NCBI RefSeq assembly: GCF_002860255.1
Contig: NZ_PGVE01000063.1
Span: 1-64,000 of the forward strand
Length of the DNA stretch: 64,000 nt
Source of the DNA: Neobacillus cucumis
GTDB lineage: Bacteria > Bacillota > Bacilli > Bacillales > Cytobacillaceae
Reading direction: 5' to 3'
A program made the translations under genes and the position numbers. Below the pieces are notes generated by a model that made no database searches, was not told the DNA's origin, and worked only from the letters and a program-made list of their open reading frames with translations. Shown here in pieces: positions 26,106 to 34,284 of the stretch. Position 1 is the first letter of the stretch. Every line of letters begins with the position of its first letter.

Positions 26106-27617
26106 CTATGATTGTGATGCTAATGGCAGCACAATTTCGACTTGTGTCCCTTGATTAGGAGTACTTGCAATATTAATCTTTCCTCCGTAGGAATCAATGA
26201 TTCGTTTGCAAACAGTTAAACCAAGGCCAGAACCATCTTTTTTTAAGGTATAAAACGGATTAAAGGCCTGTGAAATTTGATCCTTACTCATACCAATACC
26301 GTTATCGGTAACCGTTATCCGACAGCTGTCTGATTGTTTGTCTAAACGAACTGCTAATTTACCTCCATAAGGCATCGCCTGTAAAGCATTTTTCGTTAGG
26401 TTAAGAATCACTTGCTTTAATTGATCTTTCACACAAGATACAGGGAGCTTTTCCGGATGAAAGTTAAAGGATACATCCACATCTGTATAATTAGCTTCGG
26501 ATGAGATAATAGGTGCAATTTCAGAAACAATTTCATTTGCATCACAAATCTTGAATATGTTGGCAGTTGGTTTACCAAGGATAAGTAGTTCACTGACAAT
26601 AGAATTGATCCGGTCTATTTCTGATTGGATGACTTTGAAATAGGTTTGTGCTTTCTCGTCCTTGTTTTCTTCGCTTAATAGTTTAACCAAACCCTTAATA
26701 CCTGTAAGTGGATTTCTAATTTCATGCGCTGTACTGGCAGCGAGATTGCCAATCAGCTCTAATTTGTGCCGCTCTGTTTGTTCCTTCTCCTTTTGGAGTT
26801 TTCTTTTTAAAATAAGGTATTGTAGTAATAAAAATAGAATACTTAAAATGGTTAAGAAAATAATGAGATTGGTGAAAAAGCTATTCCAGAATACTTTTTT
26901 GGTATTAGGGTCCACAAAAGCTGTAATCGACCAGGGCACTCTAGAAACGTTTATTACGGATTTTACGTCGTAATTCTTTGTAATGGGACCAGTTTGAATC
27001 AATGGTTTTCCAGTCTCATCTTTTATCAAGATTCGTTCACCATTTACTACCCTAGTTATTTCTTTTTTTATTTCATCCATTCGCAAACTGGCAACGAATA
27101 CTCCTTTTACCTTGCTATTTTCTACGATTGGAGTTGCAATCGAGATAATATACCTGCCTGTTACCCTTCCATAATGAGCTTCTGATATACTGGTTTGTCC
27201 TGTATGTAGTGCCTGTTGAAAGTAAGGGCGGTCACTAACATTAACTGGGCTCGTGATTTGGTTTGTATCTATTACAATGTCTCCTTTTGTAGTAGCCCAA
27301 TAAAAACCAGAAAAGCGCGGGTCTTTTCCCCTAGTTTCTCGGAGTATTTTTCCAATATCATTTAAATTATTGTGCTGAACATTGATGGAGGTGGAGAGCA
27401 TTTCTAATCGTCCGACTGTCTCTCCGACAAACTTCTCAATATTTATGGCATGAAAGTTAGCGTACTTTTGTGCCTTCAGTTGGTATTCACTATCCACTAC
27501 CCTCACTTTGTGATGGGCTCGGGTCATACTGACTGCTACAGATGGAATCAGAGCAATTAGCAGATAGATAATTAATTTTTTATGTAGAACGGCCTTAAGC
27601 AGGCGAATAAGTACCAA
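26106..27617 (-). CDS. Orphan sensor histidine kinase with extracellular dCache-like domain
   Basis: The 503-residue kinase has a membrane helix at 13-31, an extracellular domain (35-245, including SGFYWATTKGDIVIDTN and VSDRPYFQQAL, typical of Cache sensors), a second helix at 248-271, HisKA with phospho-His298 in STAHEIRNPLTGIKG, and an ATPase domain with NLTKNALQAMP and GSGLGLTVCKRII. It starts at TTG 27617 after AGAGGGG. No response regulator is adjacent; this build resembles the phosphorelay sporulation kinases (KinD-like), but the target is inferred. Confidence 0.88.
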   Translation of the reverse strand: MVLIRLLKAVLHKKLIIYLLIALIPSVAVSMTRAHHKVRVVDSEYQLKAQKYANFHAINIEKFVGETVGRLEMLSTSINVQHNNLNDIGKILRETRGKDPRFSGFYWATTKGDIVIDTNQITSPVNVSDRPYFQQALHTGQTSISEAHYGRVTGRYIISIATPIVENSKVKGVFVASLRMDEIKKEITRVVNGERILIKDETGKPLIQTGPITKNYDVKSVINVSRVPWSITAFVDPNTKKVFWNSFFTNLIIFLTILSILFLLLQYLILKRKLQKEKEQTERHKLELIGNLAASTAHEIRNPLTGIKGLVKLLSEENKDEKAQTYFKVIQSEIDRINSIVSELLILGKPTANIFKICDANEIVSEIAPIISSEANYTDVDVSFNFHPEKLPVSCVKDQLKQVILNLTKNALQAMPYGGKLAVRLDKQSDSCRITVTDNGIGMSKDQISQAFNPFYTLKKDGSGLGLTVCKRIIDSYGGKINIASTPNQGTQVEIVLPLASQS

Positions 27618-27889
27618 ATGGATCTACCCCTCTATGTATAGTACTATTTTTCCATTTATTTGCTCTTTTGATACAACTTATGAGGGAAAAATTGGGAAAA
27701 ATAATATGAAACTGCGGTACTTTTAATGTTTTTTTAGGTATGTTCGTTGTTATGTTAGTTATATCAAATAAATTATTATCTGAAAATAGAAAAGTTATTT
27801 ATTTTCCTACTAACTGAATAGGGATTTTGGCTATTTCATCCAAATCTAATTTTCATATCCTAATAGAAAGAGATTAGGGAGGTGTAATG

Positions 27890-28186
27890 ATGCAATATAA
27901 GAGGAGAAGGAATCCATTTTCTTTGTGTATTTTTCCTGGGTATAAGTGGTGTGGACCGGGCTGCAGCGGACCAGGTGCACCAATAAATGATGTTGACGCT
28001 TGCTGCCAGAAACATGATTACTGCCTTAGTCAAGGCATTTCACCTTGCCAATGTGATACAGAATTCATGGAGTGTCTCCGTCCAATAATGAATCTGAATA
28101 CGGATAAGGGCAGGAAGGCGGCACTGATGTATGATTTTATGAGAATTAGGACCAATTTTACATGCAGTCGTAAGAATTGGTTGTGA
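27890..28186 (+). CDS. Phospholipase A2-like protein (parvovirus VP1-type motif)
   Basis: The 98-residue protein has a calcium-loop-like segment YKWCGPGCSGPGAP and the PLA2 signature DACCQKHDYCL, with the catalytic His-Asp pair, plus more cysteines (SPCQCDTEFMECL). Such short proteins in Bacillus resemble the phospholipase domain of parvovirus VP1. There is no clear signal peptide; the N-terminus is basic (QYKRRRNPF). ATG 27890 is chosen because GGGAGG ends 7 bases upstream; ATG 27887 is too close. Confidence 0.8.
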   Translation: MQYKRRRNPFSLCIFPGYKWCGPGCSGPGAPINDVDACCQKHDYCLSQGISPCQCDTEFMECLRPIMNLNTDKGRKAALMYDFMRIRTNFTCSRKNWL

Positions 28187-28275
28187 ATAATAAAAAAACG
28201 GGGGAAGTTTTGGAACCATTTGATTGTAAATTTAAGGAATATCAAGGAAGATAGAGATAAAGCATTTCCGAAAGG

Positions 28276-28470
28276 ATGGAGTTCATGTACTTCCTCTATT
28301 GGTTTTTTAAATGCGGATGGCTGCTGTTGATTATTTTTATTGGAAATATATATTTAAGCAGATTAGGATTATGGTCTGTTATGATTTGTATTGCGATCTT
28401 TTTAGTAGGAAATTATTTAATAAATAAAGGCATGGAAAAGATATTATTTACGAAAAAGAAAAATTCTTAA
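28276..28470 (+). CDS. Small two-helix membrane protein
   Basis: The 64-residue protein is almost entirely two hydrophobic helices (CGWLLLIIFIGNIYL and WSVMICIAIFLVGNYLI) with a basic tail KKKNS. AAAGGATGGAG precedes ATG 28276. It lies 89 bp after the PLA2-like gene and may share its transcript, ended by the terminator at 28577. I do not recognise it. Confidence 0.5.
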   Translation: MEFMYFLYWFFKCGWLLLIIFIGNIYLSRLGLWSVMICIAIFLVGNYLINKGMEKILFTKKKNS

Positions 28471-28576
28471 TAAAAGGGTGTGTTTATTTTAATTCGAAGG
28501 ATCGGAAGAATTCTCACACCATGATTTACCAGTATTTTCTTTTTGCTGTATTTACAAGATAGAATCTTTTAATTTT

Positions 28577-28610
28577 CCCAACACTAGTAAATAGAAGTGT
28601 TGGGATTTTT
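28577..28610 (+). terminator. Terminator after the PLA2/small membrane protein pair
   Basis: CCCAACACT and AGTGTTGGG form a 9-bp stem, followed by ATTTTT. Confidence 0.82.
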
Positions 28611-28740
28611 AATAGTTTTTTTAAAAACAATAGGTAAGATCCCTTTTTTTCATCACTTTTTTCCCAATTATGCGGATGGTTAGACCATGATATGATGTTT
28701 TTGCAACAAAACAAATAGATCATTAGGAGGCTGGGAAAAG

Positions 28741-30384
28741 ATGAAGAAGAGAACATCTATCATGCTAGCATTAGGATTAACGGTTGGGTCAGTGCTTCCG
28801 ATTACGGCTGCCGCCAATACTATTCCGTATAATGTGACGGTTACAAAGGATGCAAGCCAGTTTGGCAAAGATGCCAAGGTAACTTGGAAAAAGGGGCAAA
28901 CCGTTCCCTCCTTCGTGCACGGTAAACTATCTACTAAGGCTTATAAAGACCAAGCATCCATAAAGCAATTTTTAAAAGAAAATAAACAACTATATCAACT
29001 AGATACCGATAAAGACTTAACTCTACTTGACGTTCAAACCGATGAGCTGGGCAGTAAGCATTATAATTTTATTCAATCAGTTCAGGGGATTCCTGTCGAT
29101 GGGGCAAAATTCAAGGTGCATACTGATAAGAATGGGATCATTACAGCTATTAATGGAGATGTTTTTCCAGCGGCATCCTCCTATTTTAAGGGGAACCTGA
29201 AAGCTCAGCTTTCTAAGGAGCAGGCACTTACTAAAGCCTGGGAATCTATCCATTTATCGAAAACGGATACACTGACAAATGCAGAGGCAGGGCCTACAGG
29301 TTCAAAATTCGAGGATACGGTTGAAAAGGCAGAATTAGTCGTTTATAAAAAAGCAAATGATTTTTATCTTGCCTATAAAATCAACCTTCAATTTATCCAG
29401 CCATATGGCGCAAATTGGGTAGTATATGTTGATGCGGTAAATGGAAATGTGTTAGATTCCTATAATGCTGTTGCTGACGGTGCTACTACAGGTTCTGGTT
29501 ATGGTGTATTAGGAGACTATAAAACTCTTAATACCTATTATTCAAACGGAACTTACTATCTATATGATGTAACGAAGCCGATGTCAGGTGTTATTGAAAC
29601 TAGAACGGCACAAAGCCGGTCTGTTTTACCAGGTAATTACTCAGTCGACGCTGATAATAAATTTAATGCTGTATCACAAGGCGCCGATGTTGATGCGAAT
29701 TACTATGCAGGTAAGGTCTATGACTATTACAAAAATACGTTTAATCGGAATAGTTTTGATAACAACGGTGCGACGATTCGTTCGACGGTCCACTATAGCC
29801 GTAATTACAATAATGCTTTCTGGAATGGGTCGCAAATGGTATATGGGGATGGTGATGGAGTAACCTTTATTCCTTTATCAGGCGCTTTAGATGTAGTTGC
29901 CCATGAATTAACTCATGCTGTTACGGAAAGAACTGCAGGGTTGGATTACGTAGATCAATCTGGGGCACTGAATGAGTCCATTTCCGATACGTTTGGGGTC
30001 TTCCTTGATAAAGGAGATTATTTGGTTGGTGAAGATGTGTATACACCAAATAAATCAGGTGATGCACTCCGAAGTCTGTCAAACCCACCACTCTATGGGC
30101 AGCCTGATAATATGAACAATTATGTCTATACGACTTCTGATAATGGCGGGGTCCATACGAATAGTGGAATTCCTAACAAAGCCGCCTATCTAACTATGTC
30201 TAGTTTAGGTATGTCTGTTGCCGAGAAAATCTACTATCGTGCTCTTACCGTATATTTAAACCCGCAAAGTAACTTCAGTGATGCTCGGGCATCCTTGCTT
30301 GCAGCCGCTGCAGATTTATACGGCACAGGCAGCACCCAGTACAATGCCGTTGCCTCAGCCTGGAACCAAGTAGGAGTACAATAA
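28741..30384 (+). CDS. Secreted M4 family neutral metalloprotease (bacillolysin-type)
   Basis: The 547-residue preproenzyme has a signal peptide (about 1-26, ending TAAAN), a propeptide of FTP and PepSY type (30-240) and a thermolysin-like catalytic domain. Zinc ligands are in VVAHELTHAVTE (around residue 388) and the third ligand Glu is in GALNESISDTFG. The late NNGGVHTNSGIPNKA segment carries the active-site His. AGGAGG precedes ATG 28741. It digests extracellular protein; expression is usually post-exponential. Confidence 0.94.
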   Translation: MKKRTSIMLALGLTVGSVLPITAAANTIPYNVTVTKDASQFGKDAKVTWKKGQTVPSFVHGKLSTKAYKDQASIKQFLKENKQLYQLDTDKDLTLLDVQTDELGSKHYNFIQSVQGIPVDGAKFKVHTDKNGIITAINGDVFPAASSYFKGNLKAQLSKEQALTKAWESIHLSKTDTLTNAEAGPTGSKFEDTVEKAELVVYKKANDFYLAYKINLQFIQPYGANWVVYVDAVNGNVLDSYNAVADGATTGSGYGVLGDYKTLNTYYSNGTYYLYDVTKPMSGVIETRTAQSRSVLPGNYSVDADNKFNAVSQGADVDANYYAGKVYDYYKNTFNRNSFDNNGATIRSTVHYSRNYNNAFWNGSQMVYGDGDGVTFIPLSGALDVVAHELTHAVTERTAGLDYVDQSGALNESISDTFGVFLDKGDYLVGEDVYTPNKSGDALRSLSNPPLYGQPDNMNNYVYTTSDNGGVHTNSGIPNKAAYLTMSSLGMSVAEKIYYRALTVYLNPQSNFSDARASLLAAAADLYGTGSTQYNAVASAWNQVGVQ

Positions 30385-30385
30385 A

Positions 30386-30425
30386 ACAAAAAGAGTCAGC
30401 CATCGCGATGGCTGACTCTTTTTGT
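30386..30425. terminator. Terminator of the M4 protease gene
   Basis: A perfect 40-bp palindrome whose arms start ACAAAAAGAGTCAGCC; the plus strand ends in CTTTTTGT. It lies directly after the stop codon. Confidence 0.9.
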
Positions 30426-30444
30426 GTATGCAGAAAGTAGAAAT

Positions 30445-30457
30445 GGTGACAGGCACC
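30445..30457. repeat. Dispersed palindromic motif GGTGACAGGCACC
   Basis: One of five related motifs in the window (others at 31749, 32331, 35548 and 37288). It is intergenic, shortly after a terminator. Confidence 0.5.
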
Positions 30458-30617
30458 CTTTGGGATTTATTTGGTCGGGTTAGAGGTCTTAACGGTTGGT
30501 TGTAGAATATTATTATTACGAATGGATTAAGTTATGGCAGCGATTTGTTTGTTGAGTTTGATACATCTCATGTTGTCCGGACTGATCAGATTTAACAGTG
30601 AAGGGTGTTGTATATTG

Positions 30618-31160
30618 ATGGTAAGCTCTAATTCTAAGAAGGAGTTCGTAGGATGGGGTAAATCTTTAGTGATTGCTGCGGGAATGGCCGCATTGATCCG
30701 AACATTTTTATTTTCCCCTTATATCGTGGAAGGGGCATCAATGGAGCCCACTCTACATAATCAAGAGAAAATCTTTGTAAACAAAGTATACTATTCTTCC
30801 CAATTCACTAGAGGGGACATTGTTATTATTAAAGGATCGACTGAAAACTATGTGAAAAGGGTTATCGGTAAGCCAGGTGACACAATTGAAATGAAAGATG
30901 ATCAGCTGTTAATTAATGGGGAGCCTTACAAAGAGGCCTATCTATCAGAAAACCGAAAGGAAGCCAAAAGTATTGGTAGTAAATTAACAGGTGACTTTGG
31001 ACCGATTGTTGTTCCAGCTGCAAATTATTTTGTCATGGGGGATAACCGTCTAAAGAGTATGGATAGCCGAAATGGGTTAGGCTTTATTAAGCAATCCGAA
31101 ATAATTGGGAAAAGTGAATTTGTGATTTATCCATTCTCAGATATTCGAACTGTTAAGTAG
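30618..31160 (+). CDS. lepB: Type I signal peptidase
   Basis: The 180-residue membrane protease has one N-terminal helix (about 12-32), the catalytic Ser41 in VEGASMEPTL, the Lys80 base in ENYVKRVIGKPGD, and the conserved VMGDNRLKSMDSR box. It starts at ATG 30618 after AAGGGTG; upstream in-frame codons have no ribosome binding site. It removes signal peptides of secreted proteins such as the M4 protease encoded just before. It is one of probably several paralogues. Confidence 0.92.
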   Translation: MVSSNSKKEFVGWGKSLVIAAGMAALIRTFLFSPYIVEGASMEPTLHNQEKIFVNKVYYSSQFTRGDIVIIKGSTENYVKRVIGKPGDTIEMKDDQLLINGEPYKEAYLSENRKEAKSIGSKLTGDFGPIVVPAANYFVMGDNRLKSMDSRNGLGFIKQSEIIGKSEFVIYPFSDIRTVK

Positions 31161-31205
31161 GAATTGATCTGGTAAATTTACAATTCAAAAGGCGGAGAGA
31201 AAAAG

Positions 31206-31673
31206 ATGGATAAGCAGCACATAATTGAAGAAAATTTGAAATTAGTGGTTTGGTGTGAATCACTAAAAGAGTTAACGGATGAAGTCTGGTTTAGCTGTTT
31301 CAGTGAAGGCAGCTGGGGAATAGCAGATGTTATTTCACATTTCATATCATGGGACCAGTTTTTATTGAACTATCGATTACCCGCAATAATCCATGGTGAA
31401 GAGTTCCTTGAGGTTCAGGTGGATGTAGAAACGATCAATGCAAAAGCATCACAGTATGCACGTTCAGGAATAAGCAAATTTGACTTGATTGAGAAATGTA
31501 TGGCAAAAAGAAATGAACTTGTTTCACAAGTGGAGAGTATTCCTGCCGAAAAATTTGCTGAACAATTTATTTTCGGTAGGACCCGATTAACCTTGAAAGA
31601 ATATTTCTCGGATTTTATTGATCATGATAAGCATCATATGGACCAAATTCATGACTTTTTAATGAGACAATAA
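31206..31673 (+). CDS. DinB/ClbS-like four-helix bundle protein
   Basis: The 155-residue protein has the pattern of the DinB/DfsB fold: EGSWGIADVISHFISWDQFLLN near residue 40 and DFIDHDKHHMDQIHDFL at the end, supplying the three histidines that usually bind a metal. AAGGCGGAGAG precedes ATG 31206. Such proteins are often thiol-dependent transferases or are of unknown function. Confidence 0.75.
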   Translation: MDKQHIIEENLKLVVWCESLKELTDEVWFSCFSEGSWGIADVISHFISWDQFLLNYRLPAIIHGEEFLEVQVDVETINAKASQYARSGISKFDLIEKCMAKRNELVSQVESIPAEKFAEQFIFGRTRLTLKEYFSDFIDHDKHHMDQIHDFLMRQ

Positions 31674-31702
31674 GTAAGAATTTTTTATAGGATTTGAAAG
31701 AT

Positions 31703-31735
31703 AAGGACTGCCATCGTGTAGTCCTTTTCTTTTTG
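31703..31735 (+). terminator. Terminator of the DinB/ClbS-like gene
   Basis: AAGGACT and AGTCCTT form a 7-bp stem followed by TTCTTTTT. Confidence 0.7.
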
Positions 31736-32004
31736 GGCAAAAAAATAGATTGGTGCCGGCACCAATCCAAAATGGGAAGTTTTAAGAAATGAGCTCTTTG
31801 AACTTATTTCTTAATTAAGTTATTTCAATAATAGTAGAAACTTGTGAAGAAAATAGGGGGAAGTTATGTGGAAGTTGTGAAGATTACAGATTGATTAGGA
31901 CGGTTTACTTTTAACATGTTCGGAGGGAAATGGGCTATTATCTATGCCGATTTTGATATGTAGACATACACTGTATACAGCCAGTTATAAAGGAGGTTTT
32001 GGGA
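31736..32004. other. Gene-free stretch before the His/Gly/Tyr repeat gene
   Basis: No supported gene. It holds the perfect palindrome at 31749-31766 and, at 31965-31972, CATACACT, which matches a sigma-K-type -10 (CATANNNT), though no convincing -35 is seen. The ribosome binding site AGGAGG of the next gene is at 31991-31996. Confidence 0.5.
31749..31766. repeat. Perfect 18-bp palindrome ATTGGTGCC/GGCACCAAT
   Basis: A symmetric member of the GGTGCC-type dispersed motif family in this window. Intergenic, no T run. Confidence 0.55.
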
Positions 32005-32289
32005 ATGGAAAGACAATATGGAACTCCGGGTCAACCATATCATCACGGCCAGGGCGGTTATCATCCAGGTCAAGGTTATCAACATGGTCATGGCGGATAT
32101 TATCCTCCTCCAGGATATCCGGGCCATGGATACCATCACGGCCACGGCGGCTATTATCCAGGTCACGGATACCATCACGGCCACGGCGGTTATTATCCGG
32201 GTTACGGTTATCATCATGGTCATGGCACCTACTATCCAGGTCATGGGTATCACCACGGACATGGCACTTATCAGCCAGGTCCAAGATAA
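32005..32289 (+). CDS. His/Gly/Tyr/Pro-rich tandem repeat protein, candidate spore coat protein
   Basis: The 94-residue protein is low complexity. Its second half is four 13-residue units of the form GYHHGHG(G/T)YYPG(H/Y), mirrored by 39-bp DNA repeats, preceded by looser GYHPGQ and GYQHGHG units. It starts at ATG 32005, 8 bases after AGGAGG. Composition resembles His/Gly/Tyr-rich inner coat proteins such as B. subtilis YeeK and suggests cross-linking or metal binding. There is no signal peptide. The coat role is inferred from composition only. Confidence 0.7.
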   Translation: MERQYGTPGQPYHHGQGGYHPGQGYQHGHGGYYPPPGYPGHGYHHGHGGYYPGHGYHHGHGGYYPGYGYHHGHGTYYPGHGYHHGHGTYQPGPR

Positions 32290-32319
32290 AAACGCCTGTT
32301 TCAATTTAGGTAGTTTCCA

Positions 32320-32368
32320 AGGTAAAAAAAGTGCTTGACACCCTTACGGTGTCAGGCACCTTTTTTAC
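32320..32368 (+). terminator. Terminator carrying a GGTGTCAGGCACC motif
   Basis: GTGCTTGACACC and GGTGTCAGGCAC pair around CTTAC with A-rich and T-rich outer arms (GGTAAAAAA and TTTTTTAC). It ends the repeat-protein gene and includes one of the dispersed GGTGYC motifs. Confidence 0.82.
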
Positions 32369-32486
32369 TTTTGAGTAGTTGTGTTTATGGGAAAATGCCA
32401 TATAATAGTATTAACAGTGTTCACAAAATTGTCGAAATTATTATTCGAAGTGTTTAAATAGGATAAAAAATTGGAGGGGTTGGCTA

Positions 32487-32708
32487 ATGTTAAAAGCAGC
32501 GGTTGCTGGAGTAATTGGTTTTGTACTCATTTTCATCGAAGCAATGATCGTAATGAAACTAAAAGGCTATGAGACTATTGAATTTGGCGGCCTTTCACCA
32601 TTTATCAATGTCTGGGCAATGAATTTCTTTTTTATCTATGCCATTCTTACACAAGTTACAAATTGGTACATAAACAAACAAGAATTAAATGAGGATAATA
32701 GCTATTAA
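32487..32708 (+). CDS. Small two-helix membrane protein
   Basis: The 73-residue protein has helix 1 AAVAGVIGFVLIFIEAMIV and helix 2 around WAMNFFFIYAILTQV, with a polar Glu/Asn tail. GGAGGGG precedes ATG 32487, and a terminator follows. I do not recognise the family. Confidence 0.55.
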   Translation: MLKAAVAGVIGFVLIFIEAMIVMKLKGYETIEFGGLSPFINVWAMNFFFIYAILTQVTNWYINKQELNEDNSY

Positions 32709-32744
32709 CAAACCAATTAATTCCCATTGAAATGTGATCTAACA

Positions 32745-32782
32745 AGCGTCTCCACCCCAAAGAAGCAGGAGGTGCTTTTTTT
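32745..32782 (+). terminator. Terminator of the small membrane protein gene
   Basis: AGCGTCTCC pairs with GGAGGTGCT (two wobble pairs), followed by seven T. Confidence 0.7.
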
Positions 32783-32805
32783 ATTGAAAAAAATGGAAAT
32801 TTCCA

Positions 32806-32853
32806 TTGATTTAACTAACGGTATTAGTTAAAATAAAACTAACGATATTAGTT
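32806..32853 (+). promoter_or_regulatory. MBL/tetR promoter with two operators
   Basis: TTGATT (32806-32811), a 17-bp spacer and TAAAAT (32829-32834) form the promoter. One palindrome with arms TTAACTAA and TTAGTTAA and a 5-base centre CGGTA lies inside the spacer (32811-32831). A second, AACTAA/TTAGTT with centre CGATA (32837-32853), lies just downstream, 24 bp centre to centre. These are strong candidates for the TetR protein encoded second in the operon. Another palindrome, AATGGAAATTTCCATT, sits at 32792-32807. Confidence 0.8.
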
Positions 32854-32871
32854 AAAAGGGGATAGGGGAAA

Positions 32872-33579
32872 GTGAGATTAATTAAAAAAGGGTATGTTTA
32901 TCAAGTGACATTTATGGCCCGTGTGTTTCCGGTAAACTGCTATTTGGTTGAAGAAGACGATGGATTAACATTAATTGATGCTGCCCTTGGATTCTGTGCA
33001 ACGGGTATTTTAAAGGCAGCTAGAACGATTGGAAAACCGATTACCAAGATTGTTCTGACACATGCTCATGAGGATCATGTGGGAGCGCTTGATACTCTCA
33101 AAGCAGAGCTGCCCGAGGTACCTGTTTATATCTCTACCCGTGATTACAGACTAATGAATAATGACCGCTCACTTGAGCCTCATGAAGATCAAACACCGAT
33201 AAAAGGGGGAGTCCCGAAAACATTAAAAACCCGGGCGAACGTTCTACTCAAAGAAGGCGATTTAGTAGGTTCATTAACCGCTATTGAAACACCGGGGCAT
33301 ACACCTGGTTCCATGTCATTTCTTGATTTGCGGACCAAAGCTCTTATTGCCGGTGATGCCTTTCAAACAAGAGGCGGCATTGCTGTAGCTGGGGATTTGA
33401 AGCCATGGTTCCCATTCCCTGCGTTCGGTACTTGGAGTAGGAACACCGCGTTAGCTAGTGCAAGAAAAATGTTAAGTTATGAACCTAAGCTGCTGGCGGT
33501 TGGCCACGGAGAAATGATAGAGAATCCTATCGAAGTAATGGAAAAAGCAGTGGAAGATTTTAAGCGAAAAATCGGATAG
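32872..33579 (+). CDS. MBL fold metallo-hydrolase
   Basis: The 235-residue protein has the metallo-beta-lactamase metal motif THAHEDHVGA near residue 64, a later His in ETPGHTPGSM, an Asp in LIAGDAF and a final His in VGHGEMI. It starts at GTG 32872 after AGGGG. The tetR gene follows 14 bp later, and tandem operators lie in the promoter, so it is probably induced by a small molecule that it hydrolyses. The substrate is unknown. Confidence 0.85.
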   Translation: MRLIKKGYVYQVTFMARVFPVNCYLVEEDDGLTLIDAALGFCATGILKAARTIGKPITKIVLTHAHEDHVGALDTLKAELPEVPVYISTRDYRLMNNDRSLEPHEDQTPIKGGVPKTLKTRANVLLKEGDLVGSLTAIETPGHTPGSMSFLDLRTKALIAGDAFQTRGGIAVAGDLKPWFPFPAFGTWSRNTALASARKMLSYEPKLLAVGHGEMIENPIEVMEKAVEDFKRKIG

Positions 33580-33593
33580 AGGGAGTAAAATAC

Positions 33594-34163
33594 ATGTCAC
33601 CAAGACCAAAAGTTGGACTTGAGTTGTCCACCATACTAGAGGCTGCAGGGGACATTGCAGACCAGCAGGGAATGGCCGAAGTTACACTAGCTAACCTTGC
33701 GAAGAAATTAGGGATTCGTCCTCCTTCCTTGTATAATCATTTTGATGGATTGCCAGGATTAAGAAAAAAACTTGCAATCCATGCGATTAACCAATTATAT
33801 GAGAATCTGTCGGATGCTGCTAAAGGGAAAGAGGGAACGGAAGCTGTTCTTGCTATGAGTATGGCCTATGTTAATTTTTCCAGAATACATCCAGGTCTTT
33901 ATGAGGCAACCCTTATCGCACCAAATCCGGAAGATATGGATGTACAACGAGCAGGGGGAAAAATTGTTGATCTTACCGTCCGTGTCTTACAGGCATATCA
34001 ATTAGAGGGAGAGCGGGCTTTTCATACTGTCAGGGGCTTACGCAGTATATTGCACGGCTTTTCTGCTTTAGAGCTAAAAGGCGGTTTTAAGATGAATTTG
34101 GATTTGGACGATAGCCTGACAATTATTATTCAAGCATTTCTAAAGGGAATGGAGAAAGCCTAA
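33594..34163 (+). CDS. TetR family regulator with WHG-type C-terminal domain
   Basis: The 189-residue repressor has an N-terminal helix-turn-helix (VTLANLAKKLGIRPPSLYNHF, about residues 28-48) and a C-terminal ligand domain with LRSILHGFSALELKGGF, the WHG signature of TetR_C_33. It is co-transcribed with the MBL hydrolase gene and probably binds the two AACTAA/TTAGTT palindromes at their common promoter, giving autoregulation. The ligand is unknown. Confidence 0.85.
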   Translation: MSPRPKVGLELSTILEAAGDIADQQGMAEVTLANLAKKLGIRPPSLYNHFDGLPGLRKKLAIHAINQLYENLSDAAKGKEGTEAVLAMSMAYVNFSRIHPGLYEATLIAPNPEDMDVQRAGGKIVDLTVRVLQAYQLEGERAFHTVRGLRSILHGFSALELKGGFKMNLDLDDSLTIIIQAFLKGMEKA

Positions 34164-34215
34164 TACGTCATCGGGTGTTTGTAGTTGCTTTTTGTTTGAT
34201 ACACCATTTTTAAGG

Positions 34216-34245
34216 TATAATATACTTGTAATTATATTAATTACA
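34216..34245 (+). promoter_or_regulatory. Promoter and palindromic operator of the Rrf2 gene
   Basis: TATAAT (34216-34221) is followed at the predicted start site by a perfect palindrome, TGTAATT and AATTACA with a 5-base centre (34227-34245). Position and symmetry suggest autorepression by the Rrf2 protein encoded 40 bp downstream. Confidence 0.65.
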
Positions 34246-34284
34246 TTTTGAAAAGACATTTTAGTGAGGAAGGTGACTGATAAA

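Noticed and set aside
31965..31972. Sigma-K -10 box CATACACT upstream of the repeat protein gene
   Set aside because: No acceptable -35 at the right distance, so it is mentioned only as a weak hint.
31942..32309. Several long frames on both strands over the His/Gly/Tyr repeat gene
   Set aside because: All arise from the 39-bp DNA repeat; only the frame with AGGAGG and ATG at 32005 has a start signal.
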